This document shows, one piece after another, positions 1-9,200 of a stretch of DNA of 11,028 nt (its first letter is position 1; every line of letters begins with the position of its first letter). The notes under the pieces are model-generated. The model made no database searches and was not told the origin of the DNA. It saw only the letters and a list, made by a program, of their open reading frames with translations. A program made the translations under genes and the position numbers. Origin of the DNA: Physocladia obscura (lineage: Eukaryota > Chytridiomycota > Chytridiomycetes > Chytridiales > Chytriomycetaceae); assembly GCA_027596945.1 (NCBI GenBank), contig JADGJH010001255.1, forward strand, positions 1-11,028. Direction: 5' to 3'.

Positions 1-591
1 CTATCTATTGAACTGTCATGCAAATATGAAGTGAGTGTACATCTCCTCTATTTGTCTTCTTTCATATTTGTTTTGAGTTTTAACCACAATCTCAAAGCAA
101 ACATGCTCTCATTCTAAACTGTAAAAATTCAACACAAAAATACAATTTGAAAGTGAAAGTTTTGTGTTTTTATGTTGGAGTTGTACTGATCACATGGTGA
201 ACATAGATTTGTAAAGTTAAACTTATTGAATTGGACATTAATTGACTTGAATTTGTCTCATTGATCAGATTACCTTCTGCAAGCAACAGTTTATAAGTCA
301 ACTTTTAATAAATTCTTTATTGGATCTTTTTGTGGTTGATAAACAAACATTCTGCACAGAAGTATATTGCACACTTCAAATTTGACTTCTTTAACATGCA
401 GGCATAACACACATAAAGATTTGTTCTGCATATTGATTGAAAGCTTTGTAATTCAGAACAAATTTTTTTATTGTGCTGCTCTGCTTTCCTTACCATCCAC
501 TATTTCACACATTTGACATGCTTGGCTTTGTCTGCATTTTCTTTTCAAAAATAAACAAAACGCGACAACAAAACCCGAAACGGGAACAGCA
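1..591. other. 5' flanking region, no supported gene
   Basis: AT-rich sequence without a convincing open reading frame or splice-joined coding segment on either strand. A 61-codon minus-strand frame at 468-653 only shadows the first exon of the FHA gene. An AATAAA hexamer near 308 could be the 3' end signal of a plus-strand gene lying left of the window, but no coding end is visible to support that. The last 50 bases before the ATG at 592 are richer in A and C, as expected of a fungal 5' leader. Confidence 0.4.
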
Positions 592-2938
592 ATGAGAGAC
601 TTTACCGACAACGAAAATGACGACCGTTCGGATGCAGCGTCAATCGCAAGCACTGGAACTGTAAACGCGCCTCCTGTGGCAAATGCGAATTCGAATTCAA
701 AGCGCGGAATCTATGCACCAGTGTAATTATGCTTTAAACTGTGCCGCATCACAACGTTTACAGACTAAAATATACTAAAATAATTTCTTTGCAATGCAAT
801 GGAATGAAGTCTTGTGATGGATTCTCTTGCTTCTGGTGCGCCGTTTGCTCAGAAACGTATCGATCTCACAAACACATCTCAGACAAACCCCCTGCGCATC
901 GGCCGTAAAGTCAACGCTAAGTCCGGCCCTGAACCAACTAACGGTATTTTCGACTCTAAAGTCCTTTCGCGCGCCCATGCTGAGATTTTTGTCGATCAGG
1001 ACAAGGTTTGTTGTTTGGTTTTTTAGTTGTTTGCTGATTTAAGCTCCAGGTCTGGATACAAGACGTTAAATCTTCTAATGGAACCTTCATCAATGGCCAT
1101 CGGCTGTCGGAAGAGGGCGTTGCATCTACTCCGCATCAGCTGGTGTCGGGAGACACTGTTGAGTTTGGTATCGATATTATGAATGATGATGCTCAGACAG
1201 GTGCAATGTAGTTTTGATCCACTTTTCCGTTTTTGTCAGTCGATAGCATAGTTTTTAATTGTTTTTTCCAGTCATGTATCACAAGATTAGCAGCAGAATC
1301 ATCATTTGGGATACTAGTTCGCAACCAACTATTCCAACCTCTGATTCGACGCAATCGACGACAAGCAGTTCATCCGGGACACCTGCACTTACTACAAGAA
1401 CAAATTCTTCGAATATCGATTGGACGTCAAATCAAAGTAACAAAAAAGTCGGAGGACTTGTTAAATTGGACACAGCATTTGCAATGCTTGATGTATGTAA
1501 TTTTTCTGTGTTTATTTAAGAATACATAATTCTTCACACAGAGCCAAATTAAAACTGCGGCCGCCGCAAGTGACCAATTTACAGCCGTACGTAATGATAT
1601 GGCTGATATAGAAGCTCTAGTTTCTGCAATCACAAATTCCGGTAATAGTGACGACATTCCTATTCAAGAAGCATTACGAGAAACTGTTTCCGCCCGGCTT
1701 TCGGCCAAAACAACAACTGTTACCAATGCTGTGGCTCCAGAAGTTACAGCTACAGAGATTGCATCCTTAAAAGCAGATCTTGCCTTGGCAAAATCAAAGC
1801 TGGCCGAGACATCAAGGTCTCTTAAGGAATCACGCGAGCTTTCACAGCCAATTTACAAAGATAACGAAGATTTGAAAAAGAAAAGGCAAGAAGTGGAGGC
1901 CCAGCTTTTGGTTGTCCGTCGTGTTAGTAATGAAAAGATTGAAAAATTGGAGAAGGAGTTGGCTGAAGCACGAAAAGAACTGGAAACTTCGAAAGAGGTA
2001 ATTGCTATAATTTTTATTAACGAGTTTCCTAATTTATTTTTTAAGAGAGAAGAAGAAATCATAGAAACGGCTCTGGCAACCACGACGGCCCAAAAACAGC
2101 ACCTGGGTTCATTGGAATCTGAGCTAGCATCGGCACATGCCACAACAGCTCTAGTCGAAAAAATGCTTGCAACTACTGAAGCGGAGCTCGCTTCGGAACG
2201 AGAAAAGTATTTGACAGAACTTGAAGCTGCGCGTAAGACAGCCGCAAAGGAAATTTTGCGAGTACAAGACGAGGCATCAATAACGGACAAAGATCTCAAA
2301 GAAAAAATTGCAGCCCTCGAAAAAGAATCAACAATCGCATTGGAGGCAAAAAAACGCGATATCGAAACAGCTACAGAAAAAGTTAAGGCTGAACGAAACG
2401 CCAAGGCTGACAAGGCAATTGAAGAACTGAAAGCAAAACAAAAAACTGAAATGAAAGCTGTGGAGTCGCAAGTGCAAAGTTTGAAAAAAGAAATTGAGAT
2501 GATTAAAAAAAGTCGGAACACTGAGGCTGAGAAGTTAAAGAAGGAAGTAACGGAAGCTGGAATCAAGTTGAAAAAAAGTCTTGATGAATTGGCTGCCGCT
2601 GGTAAAGCGCGTGATAGTGCGGTTGTGGAAGCTAGTACGTCTGCAGCTAGGATTACTTCGCTTACTGCACAGATTGCCACGAAGGAAGAGGAGGTCAAGA
2701 AAGTTCGGGATACTGCTCGAACATCACAGTCACGAAACGTAGTAGCTACCACGTCGCGATTTTCAACGGTATTTCTTTTTGCCTTGTATTTTCTTTCTTC
2801 AAACTCACACAAATTGTTTAGATATTTTGGGTTGTGTTTTGGTCATCTATTTCATCCATATTTTGGTCATTTTTTACATTTGCTGCAATCAGAGCAAACA
2901 ACAATGAAAGTCAGGCAGAGGGTCAAAACGAGCTGTGA
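592..2938 (+). CDS. SLMAP: SLMAP/Vps64/Far9-like FHA-domain, coiled-coil, tail-anchored protein (7 exons)
   Basis: Exons by my reading: 592-722, 810-1005, 1050-1200, 1272-1492, 1542-1997, 2046-2768, 2822-2938; phases are consistent and give 664 residues. The FHA domain spans about residues 56-160. It shows the phosphothreonine-binding signature: RIGR (73-76), SRAH (97-100) and KSSNGTFING (116-125). The segment GIYAPVLVMDSL before it is recovered only after removing intron 1. After a Ser/Thr-rich linker (about 175-230) comes a long Glu/Lys/Ala-rich coiled coil (about 280-615). Exon 7 gives a 23-residue hydrophobic segment (627-649, IFWVVFWSS...FAAI) and a 15-residue tail, the layout of a tail-anchored membrane protein. 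Family knowledge: animal SLMAP and yeast Far9/Vps64 are STRIPAK/Far-complex subunits on ER or nuclear-envelope membrane. Ortholog identity is inferred from domain order and FHA sequence. The last exon is least certain, because other frames stay open there. Confidence 0.85.
1998..2045 (+). other. Frame-neutral, stop-free 48-nt intron in the FHA gene
   Basis: GTAATT...TTTTTTAAG, 48 nt, interrupts the coiled coil with 16 hydrophobic or aromatic codons (IIFINEFPNLFF) that do not fit the Glu/Lys-rich heptads on either side. Donor, acceptor and length match the other introns here, so I splice it out although the reading frame continues through it. Confidence 0.7.
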
Positions 2939-2976
2939 GAAAGAAAAGCTCCGAATTAGTAGCAGCTGATATGTGA

Positions 2977-2986
2977 AATAAATAAA
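2977..2986 (+). promoter_or_regulatory. Overlapping AATAAA polyadenylation hexamers
   Basis: Two overlapping AATAAA hexamers start at 2977 and 2981, about 40 bases after the stop codon of the FHA gene. Position and sequence fit a cleavage/polyadenylation signal for that transcript and support the gene ending at 2938. No cleavage site can be seen directly. Confidence 0.5.
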
Positions 2987-3009
2987 TAATGGAGATTGTT
3001 TAATCAGTT

Positions 3010-3378
3010 TCAATGCCAACCATGAGAAGTGAAAGTTTGGCATCCTTTTGAGGAAACAGAAATAGAAACTATTACATTGTCAGTGAAGCTCCGGAAGCCA
3101 AAATTGTAGAACTCAGCATCAGTATTCATGTTCATTGGACTCAGAATGAGCACAAGCTGATGATGTATTGGTGGAATGAGAATGTTCTTGTGTGAAACTC
3201 GGGAAACTTGTATGGCGTAATCTCCACCGATATTCTCGTCGCCAGGTTTGTTTCTTCCCTTAAACTGCACCCATTAGGCATTCACGTTGTATTGCTATCT
3301 ATTGCTTTTTAATACACACTGAACCGTCGAAAAAATTTCATCATATAACCATCCGGCTAAAATTGAATCTGGACTCAT
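3010..3378 (-). CDS. Candidate two-exon gene, unrecognised protein
   Basis: A minus-strand frame at 3010-3264 reads like real protein, with balanced codon use and higher GC than the flanks (GDENIGGDYAIQVSR, then FYNFGFRSFTDNVIVS) and a stop at 3010-3012. Upstream, another minus frame with an ATG at 3378 (MSPDSILAGWLYDEIF) could be exon 1. An intron of about 60 nt would join them: acceptor GCAG before 3264, or AAG before 3253, and donor at 3324 (GTTCAG) or 3319 (GTGTGT). Only some pairings keep the frame, and none of the donors is strong. The frame also extends to an ATG at 3441. The product would be about 100 residues with no signal peptide or membrane segment. I do not recognise the family. 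It would be convergent with the FHA gene. It may be a real small gene, a gene remnant or chance. Confidence 0.3.
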
Positions 3379-3419
3379 AATTGAAAGTTTCCCGTGGGAA
3401 AGGAGTAAAATTTGGTCAA

Positions 3420-3704
3420 ATGGAACGTATTTTTCCTGCATTTGGGTTTGGCGTTGACATCAACGAAGAAGTCAGAAAGTCTGCAAAAGTAGCAATCTCA
3501 AAGTGTTTTCGGCTTTGGACAAATTTTATTATCAAAGCGCTGACTTAACTTATTTAAGTTCGGTTTAAAAATAAATTAAGTTGCTAGTTTACTCAAATTC
3601 AAGGAAAGGTTTTTTTAAGAGGACGATACACGATGTCTAATATCGAAGATGCTGAACGCTTTATAGAAACGGCGCGTAAGTTTTTGCGAGTCCATAATAA
3701 ATAG
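3420..3704 (+). CDS. Candidate small two-exon gene, unrecognised protein
   Basis: The ATG at 3420 opens a 42-codon frame starting MERIFPAFGFGVDINEEVRK. It reads through a possible donor at 3503 (GTGTTT). A pyrimidine-rich acceptor ending TTTTTTTAAG at 3619 would join it in frame to a second helical-looking segment (MSNIEDAERFIETAR) that stops at 3704, giving about 55 residues. The 117-nt intron is longer than the others here, and several other acceptors lie inside it. A GTAAGT at 3676 could start a further splice, but the nearest usable acceptor makes an intron of only 29 nt. The gene would be divergent from the minus-strand candidate, with start codons about 41 bases apart. Family unknown; the helical, charged C-terminal part is not diagnostic. 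Low confidence. Confidence 0.2.
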
Positions 3705-3754
3705 GCAGGAAAGCTGAAGGGTTGAAGAAACTATGGAAAAAAGCCATTGCGTGA

Positions 3755-4276
3755 TTTCTGACGAAAATGAAAATTTTTGAAGCTGTTCTCTCCAATCCCA
3801 ACTGCAATTCTTTATTTTATTTCACTTTGTTATGCATTTCCAAAACCAAATCGGACGATGCTGATTATTCGAAGCCATGACAGAGAATTTTGTTTTATGT
3901 AAATAGTTCAAAGTTAAGTCTTCCTTTTAAATTCTTCAAAAATAAATGAAGAGTTGAAGAGGAAACAAGACACTGAATTTGTTATATTCTATGGCAAATC
4001 AATGTGTCGCCGACCAAACCTGAATCAAACAAAAAAAATTCTACTTGGTCGGACTTATCTCCGACTTATTTACGAAAAAGAAAAGTCGAAGCTGAAGCTT
4101 GTGTAATTGATCTTGAAGATGCACAAGCAGACATATAAAAACACACTGAAATATTTTTGGAAAAGTTAATTGAAATTCAAGATTTTCAACCAACGAGAGA
4201 CTAAGTATAATAGCACATTGTAAAACCCTTCTGTTTACTTTGCTTGACCCATTCCGTTTGTTTAGAATCACAAATA
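3755..4276. other. Intergenic region, nothing supported
   Basis: AT-rich, with frequent stops in all frames on both strands and no joinable coding segments that I could find. An AATAAA near 3940 might be a polyadenylation signal for a small upstream gene. A 124-codon minus-strand frame covering 4041-4415 is mostly low-complexity and opposes the start of the 4351 gene, so I treat it as chance. Confidence 0.4.
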
Positions 4277-4354
4277 ATGAAAATTCAATTTCAATTGCAT
4301 ATTTCATTTTGGAGACTGAAAAAATTTTGGAAAACACAAAAGAAACAAGCATGA
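4277..4354 (+). promoter_or_regulatory. Upstream ORF overlapping the start codon of the next gene (ATGA)
   Basis: An ATG at 4277, with A at -3, opens a 25-codon frame that ends in TGA at 4352-4354. The stop overlaps the ATG of the main frame at 4351 in the form ATGA. If the mRNA begins upstream of 4277, ribosomes ending on this uORF would stop right on the main start codon, an arrangement that permits termination-reinitiation or damps translation. The encoded peptide is not recognisable. Whether the transcript includes this ATG cannot be seen from sequence. Confidence 0.35.
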
Positions 4355-4815
4355 ACAGCCCTCCATTCCACGACGACGACGGCGAAATCGTTTCGCTATA
4401 TACTCGCTCAAGCATTTCAAGCTCAAGAACAACAGGAAGCGAACTGGACCGCAGGAATCTACCAACAAGGTCTTCTTCTTTGAAAATTCACAGCAATCCG
4501 CCATCATCATCATTGGGATTCACCCTCAACGACGGTGCTGCACCGCCGGTTCCTCCCATGAAGCAAAGCAAGCGGGACTTGGCGGCAAAGTATGACCAGG
4601 ATAAGCTGAAAGTCATGGAAGCCCGCCGCTTGTATAATCTGAAACTTGCCGCTGCGGCCGAAGAAGAAAAAATCAAAGCTGCACAGCGACAGGAAGAAGA
4701 GTTGCGTAGAATGCGAGAAGATACGCTGAGAAGGCAAGAAGAGGAGCGGTTGGCCAGAAAGAAAGCGCAAGTACGACAGGAGCAGTTGAGTCTTTTGTTT
4801 AGTGGTGGAATGTAA
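4351..4815 (+). CDS. Hypothetical protein with disordered N-terminus and charged C-terminal helix
   Basis: A single-exon frame gives 154 residues. I start at ATG 4351 because it is the first in-frame ATG and has A at -3; the frame is open back to 4240 but contains no earlier ATG. Residues 1-70 are Ser/Pro/Asp-rich and probably disordered, with a DDDGE acidic patch and a proline motif APPVPPMK that resembles an SH3-type ligand. Residues about 76-148 form a long Glu/Arg/Lys/Gln/Ala-rich helix (EEEKIKAAQRQEEELRRMRE), probably a single alpha-helix or coiled coil. The sequence ends LLFSGGM. No signal peptide, membrane segment or catalytic motif is visible. Such helices occur in many cytoskeletal and adaptor proteins, so no function is assigned. 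GC content and codon use are clearly above the flanks, which supports real coding. An AATAAA follows at 4905. Confidence 0.7.
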   Translation: MNSPPFHDDDGEIVSLYTRSSISSSRTTGSELDRRNLPTRSSSLKIHSNPPSSSLGFTLNDGAAPPVPPMKQSKRDLAAKYDQDKLKVMEARRLYNLKLAAAAEEEKIKAAQRQEEELRRMREDTLRRQEEERLARKKAQVRQEQLSLLFSGGM

Positions 4816-4904
4816 CTAAATGGTCCAATTGAAAAAAAAAATGGATGTTTTATATGTGTGTTTACTCATCAGTACCTTTTTTGTTCATTGTGTGTGTCTT
4901 GAAA

Positions 4905-4910
4905 AATAAA
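4905..4910 (+). promoter_or_regulatory. AATAAA polyadenylation hexamer
   Basis: AATAAA lies about 90 bases downstream of the stop codon of the 4351 gene, after a GT-rich stretch and just before an A/T-only run. This is a plausible 3' end signal for that gene. Confidence 0.4.
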
Positions 4911-5178
4911 AAATTTTAAAAATTGTTTAAATTTTTTAGAAAAAACCAAGTGCAACAACCAAGTTCATTAGCTACTGATGATCTTGAAAAAAATTTAGCG
5001 TAATATTATCATCTATAATTAATTTCACAACAGTCAACTAGTTCAAACAAGCTGCTAGATATTGCAAATTTAAAAGTCAGGGTTTAGAATTGTTGTCGAA
5101 TTCAAAAAAATTCTGTTTGGTCAAGCAATTCATTTTTATTATAAATATCTATATATTTTTTGTTAGAATTGTGAAATT
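4911..5178. other. AT-rich spacer, nothing supported
   Basis: Strongly A/T-biased sequence with homopolymer runs and no sustained reading frame on either strand. It separates the 4351 gene from the decayed minus-strand gene. A short string (AAAAAAATTCT..TTGGTC) near 5104 resembles one near 4031, but it is too short and A-rich to call a repeat. Confidence 0.4.
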
Positions 5179-6050
5179 TTAAAATCCATTCCATCTTTCA
5201 TTTTCATCATTATTCAAACTATCTGCCCATTGTAACCATGCGTTGAATCTTCTATCTACGAATTCACTTCGAACGGTGTTCTTGAACACGTTAGTTAATT
5301 TTGATTAAAATTTTATTTTCCAATAGAGTTTTGAAATGAAATGCTCTCATGAAAACCTAATAATAAATTTTTTTCTATTCGAATTTGTGAGGCAAAGTTG
5401 GAATATATTATCTCTTCATTTTTGAAAGTAAATCCTTTCGCAAAAAACTCGTTGAAGCCAAATTTCTATTTTAGGGTTTAATAAACAATTATTCGGTATT
5501 CATTAATTGTACATTTATTCTTTTAAATTTAACACCATGAAATGCACACCTTCTGTTATTATGTTATTGATAGTTTGCTGGATATTGGAAACATCCGCAC
5601 ATGTTTTTGTTGAATTTCAAAAACACCAACTCTTCCAAAATATTTTGTAGTTCAACTTCATTGGCCAAAGCTTTCAAATGTTTTATAACCACCACTTAAA
5701 TAAGTCTTGCAATGTTAGAAAAACCAGTGAGTTTAAGCAACTTTTACCATTGTTTTACTGTGAATTTATGCATTATCAGTGCAATGGCTGTCATTGCATT
5801 GCAAATTTCATCTGCGCCTAAAACAGATGCAAAATTAAAAAGTGGTTGTATGAGGGTGATGTAAATTTATCACAAAACAATGATATCCAATGCTATAAAT
5901 CCAATACAGATTTGATAAAATCATAATCAGCTTGTGCATCCAAGGGCTCCTCTTTTCACAAAAAAAGGAACAGAAAAGATGTCGCGATGAAGAGTGATTT
6001 GGTGAGAAACTTGCGTGGTGATAAATGTTTTTTATATAGATGAAAAACAT
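5179..6050 (-). pseudogene. Decayed minus-strand protein gene, family unrecognised
   Basis: Read on the minus strand, this block gives successive protein-like segments in shifting frames. They are: about 6025-5955 (ITTQVSHQITLHRDIFSVPF); 5955-5896 (EEPLDAQADYDFIKSVLDL), then TAG; 5866-5747 (ITLIQPLFNFASVLGADEI...), then TAA at 5746; a segment to a second in-frame TAA at 5698; 5695-5567 (HLKALANEVELQNILEELVF); a shifted frame to 5515 (DVSNIQQTINNIITEGVHF); 5465-5316 (FNEFFAKGFTFKNEEIIY); and 5280-5179 (FVDRRFNAWLQWADSLNNDE). One stretch keeps a single frame across two in-frame stops (5866-5567). No GT/AG pairs remove the stops and restore frame consistently. Amphipathic, varied composition argues against chance in such AT-rich DNA. 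I cannot name the family; a transposon-derived or single-copy gene relic are both possible. A heavily spliced live gene is less likely but not excluded. Confidence 0.45.
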
Positions 6051-6206
6051 TCACACCCACATCACCCGATTCACTTGCCTTCGCGCAGATACTCTCCTGC
6101 CATTCTGTGAAATATATTCAAATCTAAGTCTTCAAAACTCGGAGATGTCAAGGTAAAAACTCGGACTAATATATTTCATTTTTTCTCTTTTAAAATCAAA
6201 TCAGAG
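6051..6206. other. Short spacer at the 3' side of the HFM1 gene
   Basis: About 155 bases between the decayed gene and the HFM1 stop codon. On the minus strand it should hold the helicase 3' UTR. No canonical AATAAA is present on that strand; an AATATA-type variant occurs near 6170 and 6110. Confidence 0.35.
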
Positions 6207-9200
6207 TCAAAATAAATCACGGAATATCGACATTGTATCATATTTGCTCTCCTTTTCAGCTTTTGCATCAGTGCCACCATACTCAGCTTTTGTTGAAGTC
6301 ATTTTTTCGTCCGAACTACAAACTCCTATCAAATCAAAACATTCATTCTTTTGAGTTTCTTCAGCAATCGTGGGTAGAAATGATGCAAAGTGCCCAAAGA
6401 TATCGTTTCGTAGTTCAGATTTTGGGATGTTACTGAATTTCGGTGGGATGTTTTCTTTTATTGTTGAATTGTTGATGAACTCAAGTATATCAGTGAAAGA
6501 GGATTTTGGTTTTAAGTTTGTAGTTTCTCCATCAGTAATATTTGAAATGTTGGTCTTATAAGCCACCGGTGTTTTCGCAACAGGCGAATGTGTAATTAAG
6601 CCGTTTTTCTTTGCAAAACTTTGTCTGGACATCGAATCTTTGTTTTCGGAAACTGATAGGGATGATTTGATTGATTTTTCATCCAAAAAATTGAGATTTT
6701 CTAAAGTCTTTCGTTCTTCTTGTTGTGTTGAGCTTGAAGAGACATACGCGTGTTTAATAAACTTTAACGCTCCTGTTGGCGCTTGTGGGGCATGGCTTTC
6801 ACGTTCCTGAAGATTCCGCTCTTGCAATTTAACCCACGGCTTGATACCACCAGAAGATGTTTTAGAATGTAATGCATTCAAATCATCAAGTTGAAAGCTC
6901 AAAATTCGGTGATTTTTCACAGATCGAGTTTCGATAATTGGCTGATTGGGTTTTGGCAATAGAATTTCTGGTGTTTCGAGTAATCTGTCCTTCGATTGCA
7001 CATCAACCCATTTGTTTTTCAATGATGTTTCTGTGTCCGAAAAAAGTGGTGATTTTTGAAGAGCAGAACAATCCCAATCGTCAAAAACATGGTTATTCAA
7101 ATTATTTTCATCAAGTTCCGTGCACGAGGATTTAGGTTGTTTTAGAAGTATATCCGAAGAAGACAGAAAGAGATCATCATCGTCTGAAAATTGATCAACA
7201 GCTTTTGCCAATGGAATCATAACTGGTAACTTGCGCTTTTTAATCAAGGGCATTTCGTCGGATTCCGAGTCGTCTTCAACTATAATTGGGTATTTTGAAG
7301 ATGAAGATGGTGAATTTACTGAGCTTGAAATATTTGAGATTTTTTTCTTTAACTTTCGTGACTTCACTCCCAGCTTGCAGCATAAATGTTCACATCTCAA
7401 AATAAATGTTAAAATTTTGATAAAATTCGAAAATTTGCACTCACTTATCCTTTCGACTACATCGATGACCGCATGGAACCCTCCCTTCTTGAAGTGCAAT
7501 GCTTGGAGTAACTGCATAGTTCTCTTTGGAATTGGAATCATCCGACGCTTTGGGTAACGGCGTTGAATCACTTCCGACAGACTTCGCGTGGTCAGCGTTT
7601 TGAAAAACTGAGCTCCGATCGAAATTATCGGTTTCAACTGCGTCAAAATCCGAAAATGTTAATTCAACATCCAGATTTGATGAGTCGATTTTGTTTCTTG
7701 GTAAAGTACTCAAGATGGTGATTGGTTTTGAAATTGCCGAAGCAATACGTGCCTGCTGTTTTGTTGTCGACGATACCTCGACCGCTTTTGTTTTGAAAAC
7801 TTTCATTCCAACTGGTTCGTTTGAAATTAAGAACTCCAAAGAACAAGGCAAATACAGTGCCTTTACCAAATTTTTCAGCAACAAGAATGAACTTTAAGTT
7901 TGAAATGGTTGAAATCTTTTTAAACTTAACACAAAAGCGTTGACCTTTTTGCAAATCAGACATTCTGCGAATTATATTTAGTCAGTATATTGATATTCTA
8001 AATTTATAAAAGCTTTACTTGAATTTGCGATAATCAATTATTTCACCACTAACTTCGTTTCCAGCCAAAAATATCAAAGTATGCATTCCTTTCTTCCCCC
8101 CCAACTTTACTGTTGTTGGATTGTCCAAACCGACGTCAACGAAAAATTCTACCTCATTCCTACCATACTGTTGCATCTTCGAAGGAAAGTAAATAGAAGA
8201 ATTGAAGAGAAAAGAAAAAAAATCACACTTCAGCGATTGACATAGTTAATTGCGGTAATGATTTGGCTGATTCCAGAAGCTTGTTGCCAAACAGCCTGTT
8301 TCTGTTTAAAATCTGCTTGGAAGCACCAAAGTTTAATGTTTTCTCAGGAAATCTATCATGCTGACCACTTCAATTTCCTCGGGCGCTTTTAAAATTAATT
8401 CCGCTATGGTTTTGACGCCTGCGTCAAATAATGCCTTTGCTTGAACAGGCCCAATACTTTCAATTTGCTTCAAATGATGCCCATTATGGTCCCAGGCCTT
8501 TGCGTGAATTGAATTGGCACTAATAAATATCAGCGAAAAGTTCATTATCTCTGTCAGTTTAAAGAAGAGGCTCACAGATCTAAAGCGAATTCAGAAGAAA
8601 CGAAATCTCTTTTGATGATACAAACTTCAAAAATGACTAAAATAATACATATAAATATTTCATTGGAAGCAATTATGTACTTGCATTTTGAAAGTCGCTC
8701 AGCATGTTTCATGATAACGTTAGTATCGAGACTTAAAGAGCTCAATAGCTTCTGTTCGGTGAATTTCAAAGATGATAAAGAACACTGTGAATTTGGAAGT
8801 TAGTTATTCAAAAATTAATTTCTGAAATCCGATTCACCTGAATAAGTAAATTCACTTTATCTCCGACAGTTTTGAGCCTTCCAGGTATTGGATAACGTAC
8901 GCTTTTGTTTACAACGTTCAAATAAGTCTTATCATTTCGATACTTCAAGTCTGAAAACTCTGCAGAAGCTGCCAAACATTCCAACTATACAATGTAAAAT
9001 TAAACGAATTGGCAAATATTTTTTTTTTAAAAACCAACGAGCTTCTTGATTCCAGCTCCTTTCGGAAGGGCGATGATGGCACGCGCTGTTTCAAATTTAA
9101 TGTAGTACTTTGCCATTGCACGCGCTAAATCCGTTGGCAAAAATGACATGCCTTCGTTATATTGAGTTATAAGCTGTGATTCCGCAAGAAGATTCAAATC

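Noticed and set aside
1853..2812. A 319-codon minus-strand open frame.
   Set aside because: It is the antisense shadow of the Glu/Lys/Ala-rich coiled coil of the FHA gene; its Ser/Phe/Ala-rich composition is what complementing those codons produces.
3420..3548. Resemblance of the start of this frame to small conserved protein families (Lin0512-like, or LYR-type helices further on).
   Set aside because: The similarity covers only about 20 residues and I could not find the expected remaining domain, so no family name is given.
4041..4415. A 124-codon minus-strand open frame.
   Set aside because: Phe/Leu/Ser-rich composition from A-rich plus-strand DNA, overlapping the start of a better-supported plus-strand gene, with no motif.
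4029..5125. A similar short string (A-run, ATTCT, two bases, TTGGTC) near 4031 and again near 5104.
   Set aside because: Only about 18 of 20 bases match and half of them are A; there are no extended flanks or target-site duplications, so chance in AT-rich DNA is adequate.
5537..5650. A plus-strand 37-codon frame with a signal-peptide-like start (MKCTPSVIMLLIVCW).
   Set aside because: It lies antisense to the best segments of the decayed minus-strand gene. Hydrophobic runs are common antisense to such sequence, and no continuation exon is convincing.
5835..6050. A 71-codon minus-strand frame starting MFFIYIKN.
   Set aside because: Its frame disagrees with the more protein-like segments on the same strand, and its composition is His/Ser/Phe-rich without pattern.
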